From Muribaculaceae bacterium (GTDB lineage: Bacteria > Bacteroidota > Bacteroidia > Bacteroidales > Muribaculaceae), in NCBI GenBank assembly GCA_022511505.1, contig JAFLTK010000277.1, positions 1 through 7,407 of the forward strand: a stretch of 7,407 nt of DNA, in the 5' to 3' direction. The position numbers and the translations under genes were made by a program. Positions 1-6,383 of the stretch are shown in pieces (position 1 is the first letter of the stretch; each line of letters starts with the position of its first letter). Under the pieces are notes generated by a model, which was given only the letters and a program-made list of their open reading frames with translations, had not been told where the DNA came from and made no database searches.

Positions 1-54
1 CCGCTCACCTCGACACTGCCAGTGTCGCGCTCTAGCCGGATGAGCTAATACCCC
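1..54 (-). tRNA. tRNA-Ala (anticodon GGC), 3' part cut off by window edge
   Basis: The minus strand folds as the first 54 nt of a tRNA. The acceptor 5' strand is GGGGTAT (54-48). It is followed by TA, the D-stem GCTC/GAGC around a 9-nt loop containing GG, and the anticodon stem CGACA/TGTCG closing the 7-nt loop CTGGCAG. The variable loop is AGGTG and the 5' T-stem strand is AGCGG. Loop positions 34-36 read GGC, which decodes alanine GCC codons. The visible bases match canonical tRNA numbering 1-53 with no missing positions. The rest of the T-arm and the acceptor 3' strand lie outside the window, so the pairing with GGGGTAT cannot be checked. A consensus promoter lies just upstream. Confidence 0.93.
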
Positions 55-66
55 TTATTTGCGATG

Positions 67-98
67 CAAAGGTAGTGAGGTTTTTTGAGATATGCAAA
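67..98 (-). promoter_or_regulatory. Bacteroidetes-type promoter of tRNA-Ala
   Basis: On the minus strand a TTTG box (98-95) is followed after exactly 20 nt by TACCTTTG (74-67). These match the -33 TTTG and -7 TAnnTTTG elements of the Bacteroidetes primary sigma factor. The -7 box ends 12 nt before the first tRNA base (54), which allows a very short leader, as expected for a tRNA transcript. No other consensus pair was seen in this gap. Confidence 0.8.
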
Positions 99-173
99 TT
101 TTTGTCAATCTTTTTTCTCTCGTTCTGTAAAAAAACGGGTGATTTGGCGAGCCGGGTACACGATTTACGGGGC

Positions 174-219
174 AAAATAGGGTGTCGCAAAAGGATAAAG
201 TTTTGCGACACCCTATTTT
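174..219 (-). terminator. Perfect 19-bp stem-loop, probable (bidirectional) terminator
   Basis: Bases 174-192 and 201-219 are exact reverse complements (19 of 19), separated by the 8-nt loop 193-200. The GC-rich core GGGTGTCGC is flanked by A-runs on one side and T-runs on the other, so both strands give a stem ending in a T-rich 3' arm. The stem begins 2 nt after the stop codon of the SanA-like gene (222-224). It therefore probably ends that transcript and separates it from the promoter of tRNA-Ala. The T-tract beyond the stem is short, so termination may rely on the paired A/T ends. Confidence 0.8.
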
Positions 220-221
220 AG

Positions 222-1544
222 TTATTTGTAGAAGACGAGCCAGTTGGAGGAATATTCTCCCGGCGTGGGATGGATTTCGCGGACCGAACCGTCGTTTTCG
301 AGATACCACGAGTAGTTCCAGCCGTCTCCCATGTCGGTATAGATGGCCTCGGTTACGCCAAGGCTTGTCAGGCATTTGAGAAAGAAGTCAAAATTGACGT
401 TTTCTTTTGAGTCGACCACAACGATGTCGCCGTCAAGCAGGCACAAGGCGCGGAAGTGACATGTGGAAGAACCGGGGCGAGTGTGTGGCACGATTTTGCC
501 TTCGTGGATTAGCATATCTTGCACAAAGCCGCAACCGCCACGCGCAGCGGCCGTCTGGAGTATAGCGTTCTGGTCTCCTTTGTAGTGGAATGCCGGCGTT
601 CCATCTGAGTAAGTGAACGTTCCGGTCGCCCGGCTCCCGATTGGATTCTCGAAAAATTCGCCTTTGGAGGCATGGCTACCCATGATATTTGTGTGGTCAA
701 ACTCTTTTAAACATTTTCCGGTATAGGCGGCTCCAATCATCATTATAATAGAGTCATTTTGTTTGCTTGGGCGATTGATGCAGGTGAGGTCTATCTTTGA
801 ATAATTTGGCTTATAGATATTTAGATTGACGGTTGAACGGATGTCGACAAAGTCACCGGAGGTAGGTGTTATCGGATTGACGGGTGGTATCGAATTGATG
901 GTATCGCGGAATTGGGGATGGCTGTCGGTGAGGAGGTCGAGGAACATGCGGGGACGGGCGAATATCTCGCGAATGATGTTTTTTGTGCGAACTTGGGGGA
1001 TTGGTGGCGTGGTGGCGTTGTAGCCGATGGTGTGGAGCCCGAAGTGATCGGCCTGGTAGATTGCACGCTCGTTGTGAAATTTCTGGGAAATAAGAGTAAG
1101 GCTATCAAGGTTATAGACGTCGTGGGCCTTGAGGATGGAGTGGATTGTTCGGGTACCATCATAGTCAAGGATGATGCGCTCGGCGGGGATACCGCGGTTG
1201 ACCAGTGAATCTTTGATGGCTTGAGGCTCGTCACAGCCATTGGGGTGGAGGCCGACGTAGTTACCGCCGCTGGCGATAATATAATCGATTTTGCCGGCTT
1301 TATAGAGTTCGTCGGCCGACTGAATGCGAGCATCAAAGTAGTAGTTGTGGATACCGGCGGGTGTCACGGGGGAGGTGGCGAGCAGAAGACCAACGCGATT
1401 ATGGGGGATGTCGGCTATGTCGTCATAGATTCTACCGTTGGCATTTCCCGAGACGATTGAATACATAACACCCAATGTGATTAGGCCGATGGCAAGTACA
1501 ATGGAAATGCAGATAGCAGTGATTTTAAGGTACTTTCGTTTCAT
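222..1544 (-). CDS. SanA/ElyC-type DUF218 membrane protein with C-terminal phosphodiester-glycosidase-like domain
   Basis: 440 aa. Residues 7-31 form one hydrophobic N-terminal anchor, so the rest is probably periplasmic. Residues about 50-180 match the DUF218 (SanA/ElyC/YdcF) family, with VGLLLATSP (51-59), NYYFDARIQSADELYKAGK (67-85), SGG (92-94), the EP of the 'NEP' region (106-107), ILDYDGTRT (125-133) and ISQKFHNERA (152-161). E. coli SanA has this domain alone (about 240 aa) and affects envelope barrier function; its chemistry is unsettled. Residues about 225-440 are an extra domain. They include IGAAYTGK (270-277), FRALCLLDGDIVVVDSK (364-380), LGVTEAIYTDMGDGWNYSWY (395-414) and the terminal SSNWLVFYK (432-440). 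This order resembles NAGPA-type phosphodiester glycosidases, where an R-x-A strand, a 'dG.l.lv' strand and an 'A-x-x-x-DGG' loop occur, but that assignment is from memory and tentative. The start is the only ATG ahead of the signal anchor, with an A-rich leader. No promoter is evident in the 43 nt between the cysS hairpin and the ATG, so it may depend on readthrough from cysS. Confidence 0.85.
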   Translation of the reverse strand: MKRKYLKITAICISIVLAIGLITLGVMYSIVSGNANGRIYDDIADIPHNRVGLLLATSPVTPAGIHNYYFDARIQSADELYKAGKIDYIIASGGNYVGLHPNGCDEPQAIKDSLVNRGIPAERIILDYDGTRTIHSILKAHDVYNLDSLTLISQKFHNERAIYQADHFGLHTIGYNATTPPIPQVRTKNIIREIFARPRMFLDLLTDSHPQFRDTINSIPPVNPITPTSGDFVDIRSTVNLNIYKPNYSKIDLTCINRPSKQNDSIIMMIGAAYTGKCLKEFDHTNIMGSHASKGEFFENPIGSRATGTFTYSDGTPAFHYKGDQNAILQTAAARGGCGFVQDMLIHEGKIVPHTRPGSSTCHFRALCLLDGDIVVVDSKENVNFDFFLKCLTSLGVTEAIYTDMGDGWNYSWYLENDGSVREIHPTPGEYSSNWLVFYK

Positions 1545-1587
1545 TTTTGTTTATATTTTAAAGTAGTTGCAGTTGAATGTCTTATAA

Positions 1588-1618
1588 AGCCCCTGCTCGG
1601 GAGCGTGGAGCAGGGGCT
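1588..1618 (-). terminator. GC-rich hairpin after cysS (terminator or attenuating/stabilising hairpin)
   Basis: Bases 1588-1598 and 1608-1618 are perfect 11-bp inverted repeats (AGCCCCTGCTC/GAGCAGGGGCT) around a 9-nt loop. The hairpin lies 23 nt past the cysS stop. On the minus strand the stem is followed only by TTATAAG, a poor T-tract, so full termination is uncertain. With no visible promoter for the SanA-like gene, partial readthrough is plausible. Confidence 0.6.
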
Positions 1619-1641
1619 CGGAGATAGAAAGGGAAATAATT

Positions 1642-3147
1642 TTACTTTTTGAGGGACCACTCGACGCCGTCTTTGGTGTCTTTGATGGCGAAGCCGATTT
1701 CACCGAGGCGGTCGCGTATAAGGTCGCTGGTTGCCCAGTCGCGGTTGGCCTTGGCGTTGGCGCGAATCTCGAGGAGCAGTTGCATGGCGTCCTCAAAGGG
1801 CTTAAGGCTTTCGCCATTTTGGGCGTCGGCACCGAGCATGTCGGGCTTAATGCCAAGAATATCAACCATGTAGGTATCAAAGAGGTCGCGCAGGGCGGCA
1901 ATCTGCTCGGCGGTTGCGCGGGCTTTGCCGTCGTTGACCTGGTTGACAAGTCTAAGAGCGTCAAAGAGCGTAGCGATAACCATCGGGGTGTTGAGGTCGT
2001 CGTCCATGGCGGCAGCACAGCGCTCGGCGAGGTCGGCGAGGTCAATCAGCGGGAGTTTGGAGTCGTCGCTCGGCTTGAGTGTCTGGAGGCGACGGTAGCC
2101 CTCCTGCATGCGGGTCAGCGCTTTCTCGGCGGCTTGGAGCGCCTCGTTGCTGAAGTCGACGGTGCCGCGATAGTGGGCCTGCAGGATGAAGAAACGGATG
2201 GTCATCGGGCTATAGGCCTGGGCCAACAGCGGGTGATTGCCGGTGAAAAACTCGTCGAGAGTGATGAAGTTGCCAAGCGATTTACCCATCTTCTTGCCGT
2301 TGATGGTAATCATGTTGTTGTGCATCCAGTATTTGACGGTCTCGTGGCCATTGCGGGCAACCGACTGGGCGATTTCACACTCGTGGTGGGGGAACATCAG
2401 GTCCATGCCTCCGCCGTGGATGTCAAACCGCTCGCCGAGGTATTTCTCGCTCATCGTCGAGCACTCGAGGTGCCAGCCGGGGAAGCCGTCGCTCCATGGA
2501 GACGGCCAGCGCATAATGTGCTCGGGGGCAGCCTTTTTCCACAGGGCAAAGTCGGCCGGGTTGCGTTTCTGGTCCTGGCCGTCAAGCGCACGGGTGGTAG
2601 CGAGAAGTTCGTCGATGTTGCGACCCGATAGTTTGCCGTAGGGATGGTCGCGGTTATATTTGGGTACGTCAAAATAGACCGAGCCCTGACTCGTGTAGGC
2701 ATAGCCCGAGTCAAGAATTTTCTTGATGTACTCGATTTGCTCGATGATGTGGCCCGATGCGTGTGGCTCGATTGAGGGGGGCAGCACATTGAGGGCCTCC
2801 ATCGCTTTGTGGTAGCGGCCCATGTAGTACTGGACCACTTCCATCGGCTCGAGTTGCTCGAGGCGTGCTTTCTTTGCAATCTTATCCTCGCCGTCGTCGG
2901 CATCGTGCTCAAGATGGCCGACGTCGGTGATGTTGCGAACGTAGCGCACCTTGTATCCGAGGTATTTCAAGTAGCGGAACAGGATGTCGAATGTGATGGC
3001 CGGACGGGCGTGACCAAGGTGGCCGTCGCCGTAGACCGTCGGGCCGCAGACATACATGCCGACCCGCTCGGGGTGCAACGGCGTGAAAGTCTCCTTGTTG
3101 CGCGACAAGGTGTTGTAGATTGTCAGATTGTTGGGACGAATTGCCAT
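1642..3147 (-). CDS. cysS: Cysteinyl-tRNA synthetase
   Basis: 501 aa cytoplasmic class I aminoacyl-tRNA synthetase, which charges tRNA-Cys with cysteine using ATP. The HIGH motif appears as HLGH (43-46) inside CGPTVYGDGHLGHARP. The KMSKS motif appears as KMGKS (286-290), with Gly for Ser at the third position. The four zinc ligands known from the E. coli enzyme (C28, C209, H234, E238) are at C34, C229, H254 and E258 with matching spacing. The tryptophan-rich region WHLECS (225-230) and the HGGGMDL (244-250) active-site strand are intact. The C-terminal helical/DALR region follows from about 350. The length fits the bacterial family (about 460-500 aa) and no lesion is visible. It starts 42 nt after the DUF3467 gene on the same strand, with no consensus promoter between them, so co-transcription is likely. 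Confidence 0.98.
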   Translation of the reverse strand: MAIRPNNLTIYNTLSRNKETFTPLHPERVGMYVCGPTVYGDGHLGHARPAITFDILFRYLKYLGYKVRYVRNITDVGHLEHDADDGEDKIAKKARLEQLEPMEVVQYYMGRYHKAMEALNVLPPSIEPHASGHIIEQIEYIKKILDSGYAYTSQGSVYFDVPKYNRDHPYGKLSGRNIDELLATTRALDGQDQKRNPADFALWKKAAPEHIMRWPSPWSDGFPGWHLECSTMSEKYLGERFDIHGGGMDLMFPHHECEIAQSVARNGHETVKYWMHNNMITINGKKMGKSLGNFITLDEFFTGNHPLLAQAYSPMTIRFFILQAHYRGTVDFSNEALQAAEKALTRMQEGYRRLQTLKPSDDSKLPLIDLADLAERCAAAMDDDLNTPMVIATLFDALRLVNQVNDGKARATAEQIAALRDLFDTYMVDILGIKPDMLGADAQNGESLKPFEDAMQLLLEIRANAKANRDWATSDLIRDRLGEIGFAIKDTKDGVEWSLKK

Positions 3148-3189
3148 ATATGTCTAATCAGTTGGATTTTAGACTCGATTTAGGGCAAC

Positions 3190-3525
3190 TTATGCCTTGC
3201 CGCCGATGAAGGGGTTGGGGATGCCTCCCTGGTTGGCCGGGCCTTGGTTGCGCGGAGTCTTGCGCTCGATTTCGCCGAAAGTCTGCTCATACTTCTTGAC
3301 GTTATCGCTGAGCGCGAAGAGGAGGTTCTTGACGTTCTCGGGGGTCATGATGATGCGGCTCTGAACCTTGGCCTGAGGCATGTTGGGAGCAACAGCGATG
3401 AAGTCGATGTAGAACTCGTTGCCGCTGTGGGCGATAACGGCGAGGTTGCTGTAGTGGCCGGCAGCAACTTCGTTGGGAAGTTCGATTTTCAGTTCGTTCT
3501 GCTTGGGTGTATTGTTGTTTGCCAT
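3190..3525 (-). CDS. DUF3467 domain protein
   Basis: 111 aa, cytoplasmic, with no signal peptide or membrane segment. The body (about 10-85) carries the DUF3467 pattern: a run like 'ELPNEVAAGHYSNLAVIAHS' near residues 15-34, 'EFYIDF' (37-42) with hydrophobic strand spacing, 'A.VQSRIIMTPENVKNLL' (about 52-69) and an amphipathic helix 'ALSDNVKKYEQTFGEI'. The last 25 residues are a low-complexity Gly/Pro/Asn/Gln tail. The family's function is unknown; it is a small, widely conserved protein in Bacteroidota. Neighbours are close: 27 nt from the upstream lipoprotein gene and 42 nt from cysS, with no hairpin or consensus promoter in the upstream gap. It is probably an internal gene of the pfkA-to-cysS operon. 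Confidence 0.9.
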   Translation of the reverse strand: MANNNTPKQNELKIELPNEVAAGHYSNLAVIAHSGNEFYIDFIAVAPNMPQAKVQSRIIMTPENVKNLLFALSDNVKKYEQTFGEIERKTPRNQGPANQGGIPNPFIGGKA

Positions 3526-3552
3526 TTTCTTAATTATTAGGTAGTTAAATGT

Positions 3553-4218
3553 TTATTTTAGAAATTCAAAAGTGTCTTTTGGTAGATTGCTGTTTGCAAC
3601 GTGTACTCTGACTCCGCGACACGAGCGAAGGCTCCACACGGCGCTGATGTCAAACGACGCGTAATAGGCGCGGTCGTGGGAGTTGACGGGCTCGGGCAGT
3701 TGGTGAACCAGGTAGAGGTCGACAATCTCCTGCTTTAGCGCCTCTGACGTCGTTGCGAGGCCAAATCGGCGCGGCTCGTTGTAGTAGGGCAGGCGGCAGT
3801 GGAGGTTGATATACGCGCCGCTGCGCCACATTGAATAAACAAACACCTGATTGGCGTCCCAGCCGTCGAGCTCGGCGGTCGATATTGTCTTGACCTCGCC
3901 GTTGTTGACCGGCCCGGCAGCGACAATTGAGATTGGCCCCGAGGCATAGACGCCCTGGCCGGCGGTTGGTCGATAGTAGAGCAACACGCGATTGCCGGCG
4001 GTAAAGTCGTCGGTCGACAGCGGTGTGTCGGCCGTCAGGGTGACTAATGGCGAGTCCTCGCTTGCGTTGAACGAGAACACTGCCCCGCCGCCACTGTTGC
4101 CTTCAAAGGTAACAATGTCGGTCAACATCGGGACAACCTCGCCGTCGATTGTATCGCTGTTGATGCACGACGTTAAGACGAGTAACAATGCTGATAATAA
4201 AGCCGTTATATACCTCAT
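3553..4218 (-). CDS. NigD-like outer-membrane/periplasmic lipoprotein
   Basis: 221 aa. The N-terminus MRYITALLSALLLVLTSC is a lipoprotein signal, with lipobox LTSC and lipidated Cys18. The mature protein has two probable beta-rich parts. The first, about 25-115, resembles the NigD-like N-terminal OB domain ('DDFTAGNRVLLYYRPTAG', about 70-87). The second, about 120-221, includes 'AYINLHCRLPYYNE' and 'RAYYASFDISAVWSL', resembling the NigD-like C-terminal domain. NigD-like lipoproteins are common in Bacteroidales and have no settled biochemical role. The family call is from motif memory, while the lipoprotein call is direct. The start codon overlaps the stop of the LolD-type gene by 4 nt (ATGA), indicating translational coupling and fixing this start. 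Confidence 0.78.
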   Translation of the reverse strand: MRYITALLSALLLVLTSCINSDTIDGEVVPMLTDIVTFEGNSGGGAVFSFNASEDSPLVTLTADTPLSTDDFTAGNRVLLYYRPTAGQGVYASGPISIVAAGPVNNGEVKTISTAELDGWDANQVFVYSMWRSGAYINLHCRLPYYNEPRRFGLATTSEALKQEIVDLYLVHQLPEPVNSHDRAYYASFDISAVWSLRSCRGVRVHVANSNLPKDTFEFLK

Positions 4219-4892
4219 ATCATCGGGGTGTTGACAGTTATGCTCTCGATGCGGCCGTCAAGCAGGGCAACCGTTCGGTCGCAGCCGGCGGCGAGTTCCG
4301 GGTCATGGGTGACGATAACAATCGTCTGGCCGAAGTCGCGCCGCAGGTCGAAGAAAAGACGGTGAAGTTCCTCGCGGTTGCGAGTATCAAGGCTACCCGA
4401 GGGCTCGTCGGCAAGCACTACACGCGGTCGGTTGATAAGCGCACGCGCAACGGCGGCACGCTGTCTCTCGCCACCCGAGAGTTGCGCCGGTTTGTGTCCC
4501 AATCGCTCGCCAAGTCCCAAGTAATCAAGCAACTCGCGAGCACGAGCCATCGCCTCGCGTCGCGCAGTCCCGGCAATGAAAGCCGGCATAGCTACGTTCT
4601 CCTCGAGCGTGAACTCGGGGAGAAGTTGGTGGAACTGGAACACGAAGCCGATGTTGCGATTGCGGAACGTATCGAGTTGACGCCCCTTCATGCGGCTGAG
4701 ATCGACGCCGTCGTATGCCACGCTGCCCGAGTCGGGGCGGTCGAGGCTGCCGACAATCTGAAGCAAGGTCGTCTTGCCGGCGCCGCTCGGCCCTACAATG
4801 GAGAGCACCTCGCCGTCGTTGACATCGAGCGACACGCCGTCGAGCACCCGCAGCGAGTCATAACTCTTTACTATCTGGCGAATCTCAATCAT
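4215..4892 (-). CDS. lolD: LolD-type ABC transporter ATPase (lipoprotein release/MacB family)
   Basis: 225 aa soluble ATPase with every ABC motif: Walker A GPSGAGKT (34-41), Q-loop Q86, signature LSGGERQ (138-144), Walker B VVLADE (158-163), D-loop SLD (167-169) and switch H196. The segment FVFQFHQLLPEFT (83-95) is characteristic of LolD, which powers extraction of lipoproteins from the inner membrane for outer-membrane delivery through LolC/E-type permeases. No permease gene is in the window, so the partner must be encoded elsewhere. MacB/FtsE-like relatives remain an alternative. Its ATG shares one base with the pfkA stop (TAATG), and its own TGA overlaps the lipoprotein start, so expression is probably coupled on both sides. 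Confidence 0.9.
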   Translation of the reverse strand: MIEIRQIVKSYDSLRVLDGVSLDVNDGEVLSIVGPSGAGKTTLLQIVGSLDRPDSGSVAYDGVDLSRMKGRQLDTFRNRNIGFVFQFHQLLPEFTLEENVAMPAFIAGTARREAMARARELLDYLGLGERLGHKPAQLSGGERQRAAVARALINRPRVVLADEPSGSLDTRNREELHRLFFDLRRDFGQTIVIVTHDPELAAGCDRTVALLDGRIESITVNTPMI

Positions 4893-5872
4893 TAAATCGA
4901 GAGGCGGTGCAAGGTGTTGAGAAGTTCGCGGCTGACGTGTTTCTCGTTTCTAATAGCCTTGAAGAAAGGCACATAGACGATTTCGTCGTTTGACAAGCCA
5001 ATCATAACGTTGCGCTGGTCTTCCATCAGAGCGTCAACGGCAGCGGCGCCCATACGCGAGGCAAGGATGCGGTCAAATGCCGTCGGCGAACCGCCGCGCT
5101 GCAAGTGGCCGAGAATCGACACGCGCACGTCATAGCCGGGATACTCGTTTTTAACGCGCTCGGCGAGTGCCATTGCGCCACCGGTGACGGGGCTCTCGGC
5201 AACGAGCACAATCGACGAGTTTTTGCTCTTGCGGAAACCGTTCTGAATCAGTTCGGCAAGCTGGTCGACCTCAGTTGAGATTTCGGGGATGATGGCGGCC
5301 TCGGCACCGGCTGCAATCGCACCGTTGAGCGCCAGGAAGCCGGCGTCGCGACCCATAACCTCGATGAAGAACAGGCGCTCGTGGCTCGTTGCAGTGTCGC
5401 GAATCTTGTCGATGCACTCCATGATGGTGTTCAGCGCCGTGTCATAGCCGATAGTAGAGTCGGTGCCGAAGAGGTCGTTATCGATAGTGCCGGGCAGACC
5501 GACAATGGGGAAGTCAAACTCGTTGGCAAAGATGCGTGCACCGGTCAGCGAGCCGTCGCCACCGATGACAACGAGGGCGTCGATGCCGTGGCGCTTGAGG
5601 TTGTCGTAGGCCAACTGGCGACCCTCGGGAGTCATAAACTCCTTACAACGAGCCGTCTTCAGGATTGTACCACCCATTTGGATGATGTTTGACACGTTCT
5701 GGGTCTTAAACTCGACAATTTCGTCGGTGATGATACCGCGATAACCGCGATAGATACCCTTAACCTTAAAGCCGCTGAAAATCGCCGAGCGGGTGACGGC
5801 GCGGATAGCCGCATTCATGCCGGGAGCGTCGCCGCCCGACGTCAGAATACCAATACACTTTATATCAGCCAT
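4892..5872 (-). CDS. pfkA: ATP-dependent 6-phosphofructokinase
   Basis: 326 aa, the standard length for bacterial PfkA. It phosphorylates fructose 6-phosphate to fructose 1,6-bisphosphate, the committed step of glycolysis. Motifs in order are GILTSGGDAPGMNAAIR (8-24, ATP phosphate binding), VVIGGDGS (101-108), GLPGTIDND (125-133, with D131 equivalent to E. coli base D127), MGRDAG (173-178) and LGHLQRGGSP (substrate and effector region). Gly107 and Gly128 occupy the positions where PPi-dependent enzymes usually have Asp and Lys, so the sequence points to ATP as donor. The ATG is 91 nt downstream of a consensus promoter box. The gene heads the operon and its stop overlaps the start of the LolD-type gene by 1 nt. 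Confidence 0.98.
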   Translation of the reverse strand: MADIKCIGILTSGGDAPGMNAAIRAVTRSAIFSGFKVKGIYRGYRGIITDEIVEFKTQNVSNIIQMGGTILKTARCKEFMTPEGRQLAYDNLKRHGIDALVVIGGDGSLTGARIFANEFDFPIVGLPGTIDNDLFGTDSTIGYDTALNTIMECIDKIRDTATSHERLFFIEVMGRDAGFLALNGAIAAGAEAAIIPEISTEVDQLAELIQNGFRKSKNSSIVLVAESPVTGGAMALAERVKNEYPGYDVRVSILGHLQRGGSPTAFDRILASRMGAAAVDALMEDQRNVMIGLSNDEIVYVPFFKAIRNEKHVSRELLNTLHRLSI

Positions 5873-5962
5873 ATACGTGAAATTTTAGTTGTTTTTCATT
5901 CGGTTGGTCTTGTTTTTATGCGTTTAATGATGGATAACACCAAAGTTTAAACGTAATTTTTG

Positions 5963-5994
5963 CAAAAATAATACAAATAATTGTGTCGTGCAAA
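5963..5994 (-). promoter_or_regulatory. Bacteroidetes-type promoter of the pfkA operon
   Basis: On the minus strand TTTG (5994-5991) is followed after 20 nt by TATTTTTG (5970-5963), matching the TTTG/TAnnTTTG consensus. The spacing is the same as at the tRNA promoter in this window. Transcription would start near 5957, leaving a leader of roughly 85 nt before the pfkA ATG. The -7 box overlaps a 12-bp A/T palindrome (5957-5968, TTTTTGCAAAAA). No other consensus pair was seen between the repeat element and pfkA. Confidence 0.7.
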
Positions 5995-6057
5995 TTAGTT
6001 TAGCCCTTTCGCAGGGCAACCGCATCAAATTCAACAGAATCCATAGTAGATAAGCAA

Positions 6058-6292
6058 CGCGGAGCGATGTTAATTTCAATAACCCCGTACAAGCGCGCAG
6101 CGCGCAGTGCGGGGTAGGAGCTCCCTAAAGGAATTGTCCTGGAGGGACAATCTTTATCAATATTGCACAACCGAGCCTAAGATCAACGCCAAATCTCGTC
6201 CCTCCAGGACGATTTTCAGTAGGTGGTTGCTTACCCCGCACAACTCGCTTCGCTCGTATGTACGGGGATATTGAAATCCGTGCCGCTCCGCG
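6058..6292. repeat. Quasi-palindromic non-coding element made of nested hairpins
   Basis: This fills most of the 511-nt gap between tatC and pfkA. Three pairs of inverted segments share one centre near 6173-6175. CGCGGAGCG (6058-6066) pairs with CGCTCCGCG (6284-6292). The 18-nt segment 6073-6090 matches the complement of 6260-6277 at 17 of 18 bases. GTCCTGGAGGGAC (6136-6148) matches 6198-6210 at 13 of 13. Local hairpins also exist: 6082-6115, 6133-6151, 6196-6212 and 6281-6295 (TGCCGC/GCGGCA, 3-nt loop). Just outside, GCCCT/AGGGC forms a small hairpin (6003-6017), and GGTAGGAGC (6113-6121) recurs inverted at 6321-6329. No transposase, target-site duplication or believable ORF is visible. It may be a dispersed REP/MITE-like element or a structured RNA; its copy number in the genome cannot be seen here. 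Confidence 0.75.
6082..6115. repeat. Long hairpin within the palindromic element (arm 1)
   Basis: ACCCCG (6082-6087) pairs with CGGGGT (6110-6115). TAC (6088-6090) continues with GTG (6107-6109), using one G·T pair, and after a small bulge GCGCG (6093-6097) pairs with CGCGC (6101-6105) over the loop CAG. The matching arm at 6234-6267 keeps the CCCCG/CGGGG base but has a different, purine/pyrimidine-biased tip. Confidence 0.7.
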
Positions 6293-6383
6293 GCATAGGC
6301 ACCTTCTTCTGTTCCTTCGGGCTCCTACCGGGGACAAAAATCAGAGGCCGGCAGGGCGTCGACAGCCAAGAGGCAGGGCCGGG

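Noticed and set aside
869..1336. Minus-strand 155-codon ORF overlapping the SanA-like gene in another frame
   Set aside because: It is Ser/Thr/Pro-rich, a frame-shifted shadow of a gene whose own frame shows clear DUF218 motifs.
1780..2631. Long plus-strand ORF (283 codons) opposite cysS
   Set aside because: It lies entirely antisense to a clear cysS, and its Val/Gly/Ala-rich composition is typical of a shadow frame in GC-biased coding DNA. No family motif was seen.
3151..3173. Weak GTCTAA/TTAGAC inverted repeat between DUF3467 and cysS, considered as a terminator
   Set aside because: The stem is only 6 A/T-rich bp with an 11-nt loop and no T-tract. The 42-nt spacing fits an operon better.
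4188..4895. Plus-strand ORF (235 codons) opposite the LolD-type gene
   Set aside because: It covers almost exactly the antisense of an intact ABC ATPase, with low-complexity Ala/Val/Glu content and no motifs.
6125..6337. Minus-strand 70-codon Arg-rich ORF inside the palindromic element
   Set aside because: It runs straight through the hairpins, so its residues are dictated by the palindromes. It has no recognisable domain and its C-terminal half reads the inverted-repeat bases. Related repeats could yield similar spurious peptides in other genomes.
6350..6379. Direct repeat GGCAGGGC (6350-6357 and 6372-6379) just past the tatC stop, considered as an insertion footprint
   Set aside because: It is eight bases in a G-rich stretch and could be chance. 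The palindromic element does not lie between the copies, so it is not a target-site duplication for it.
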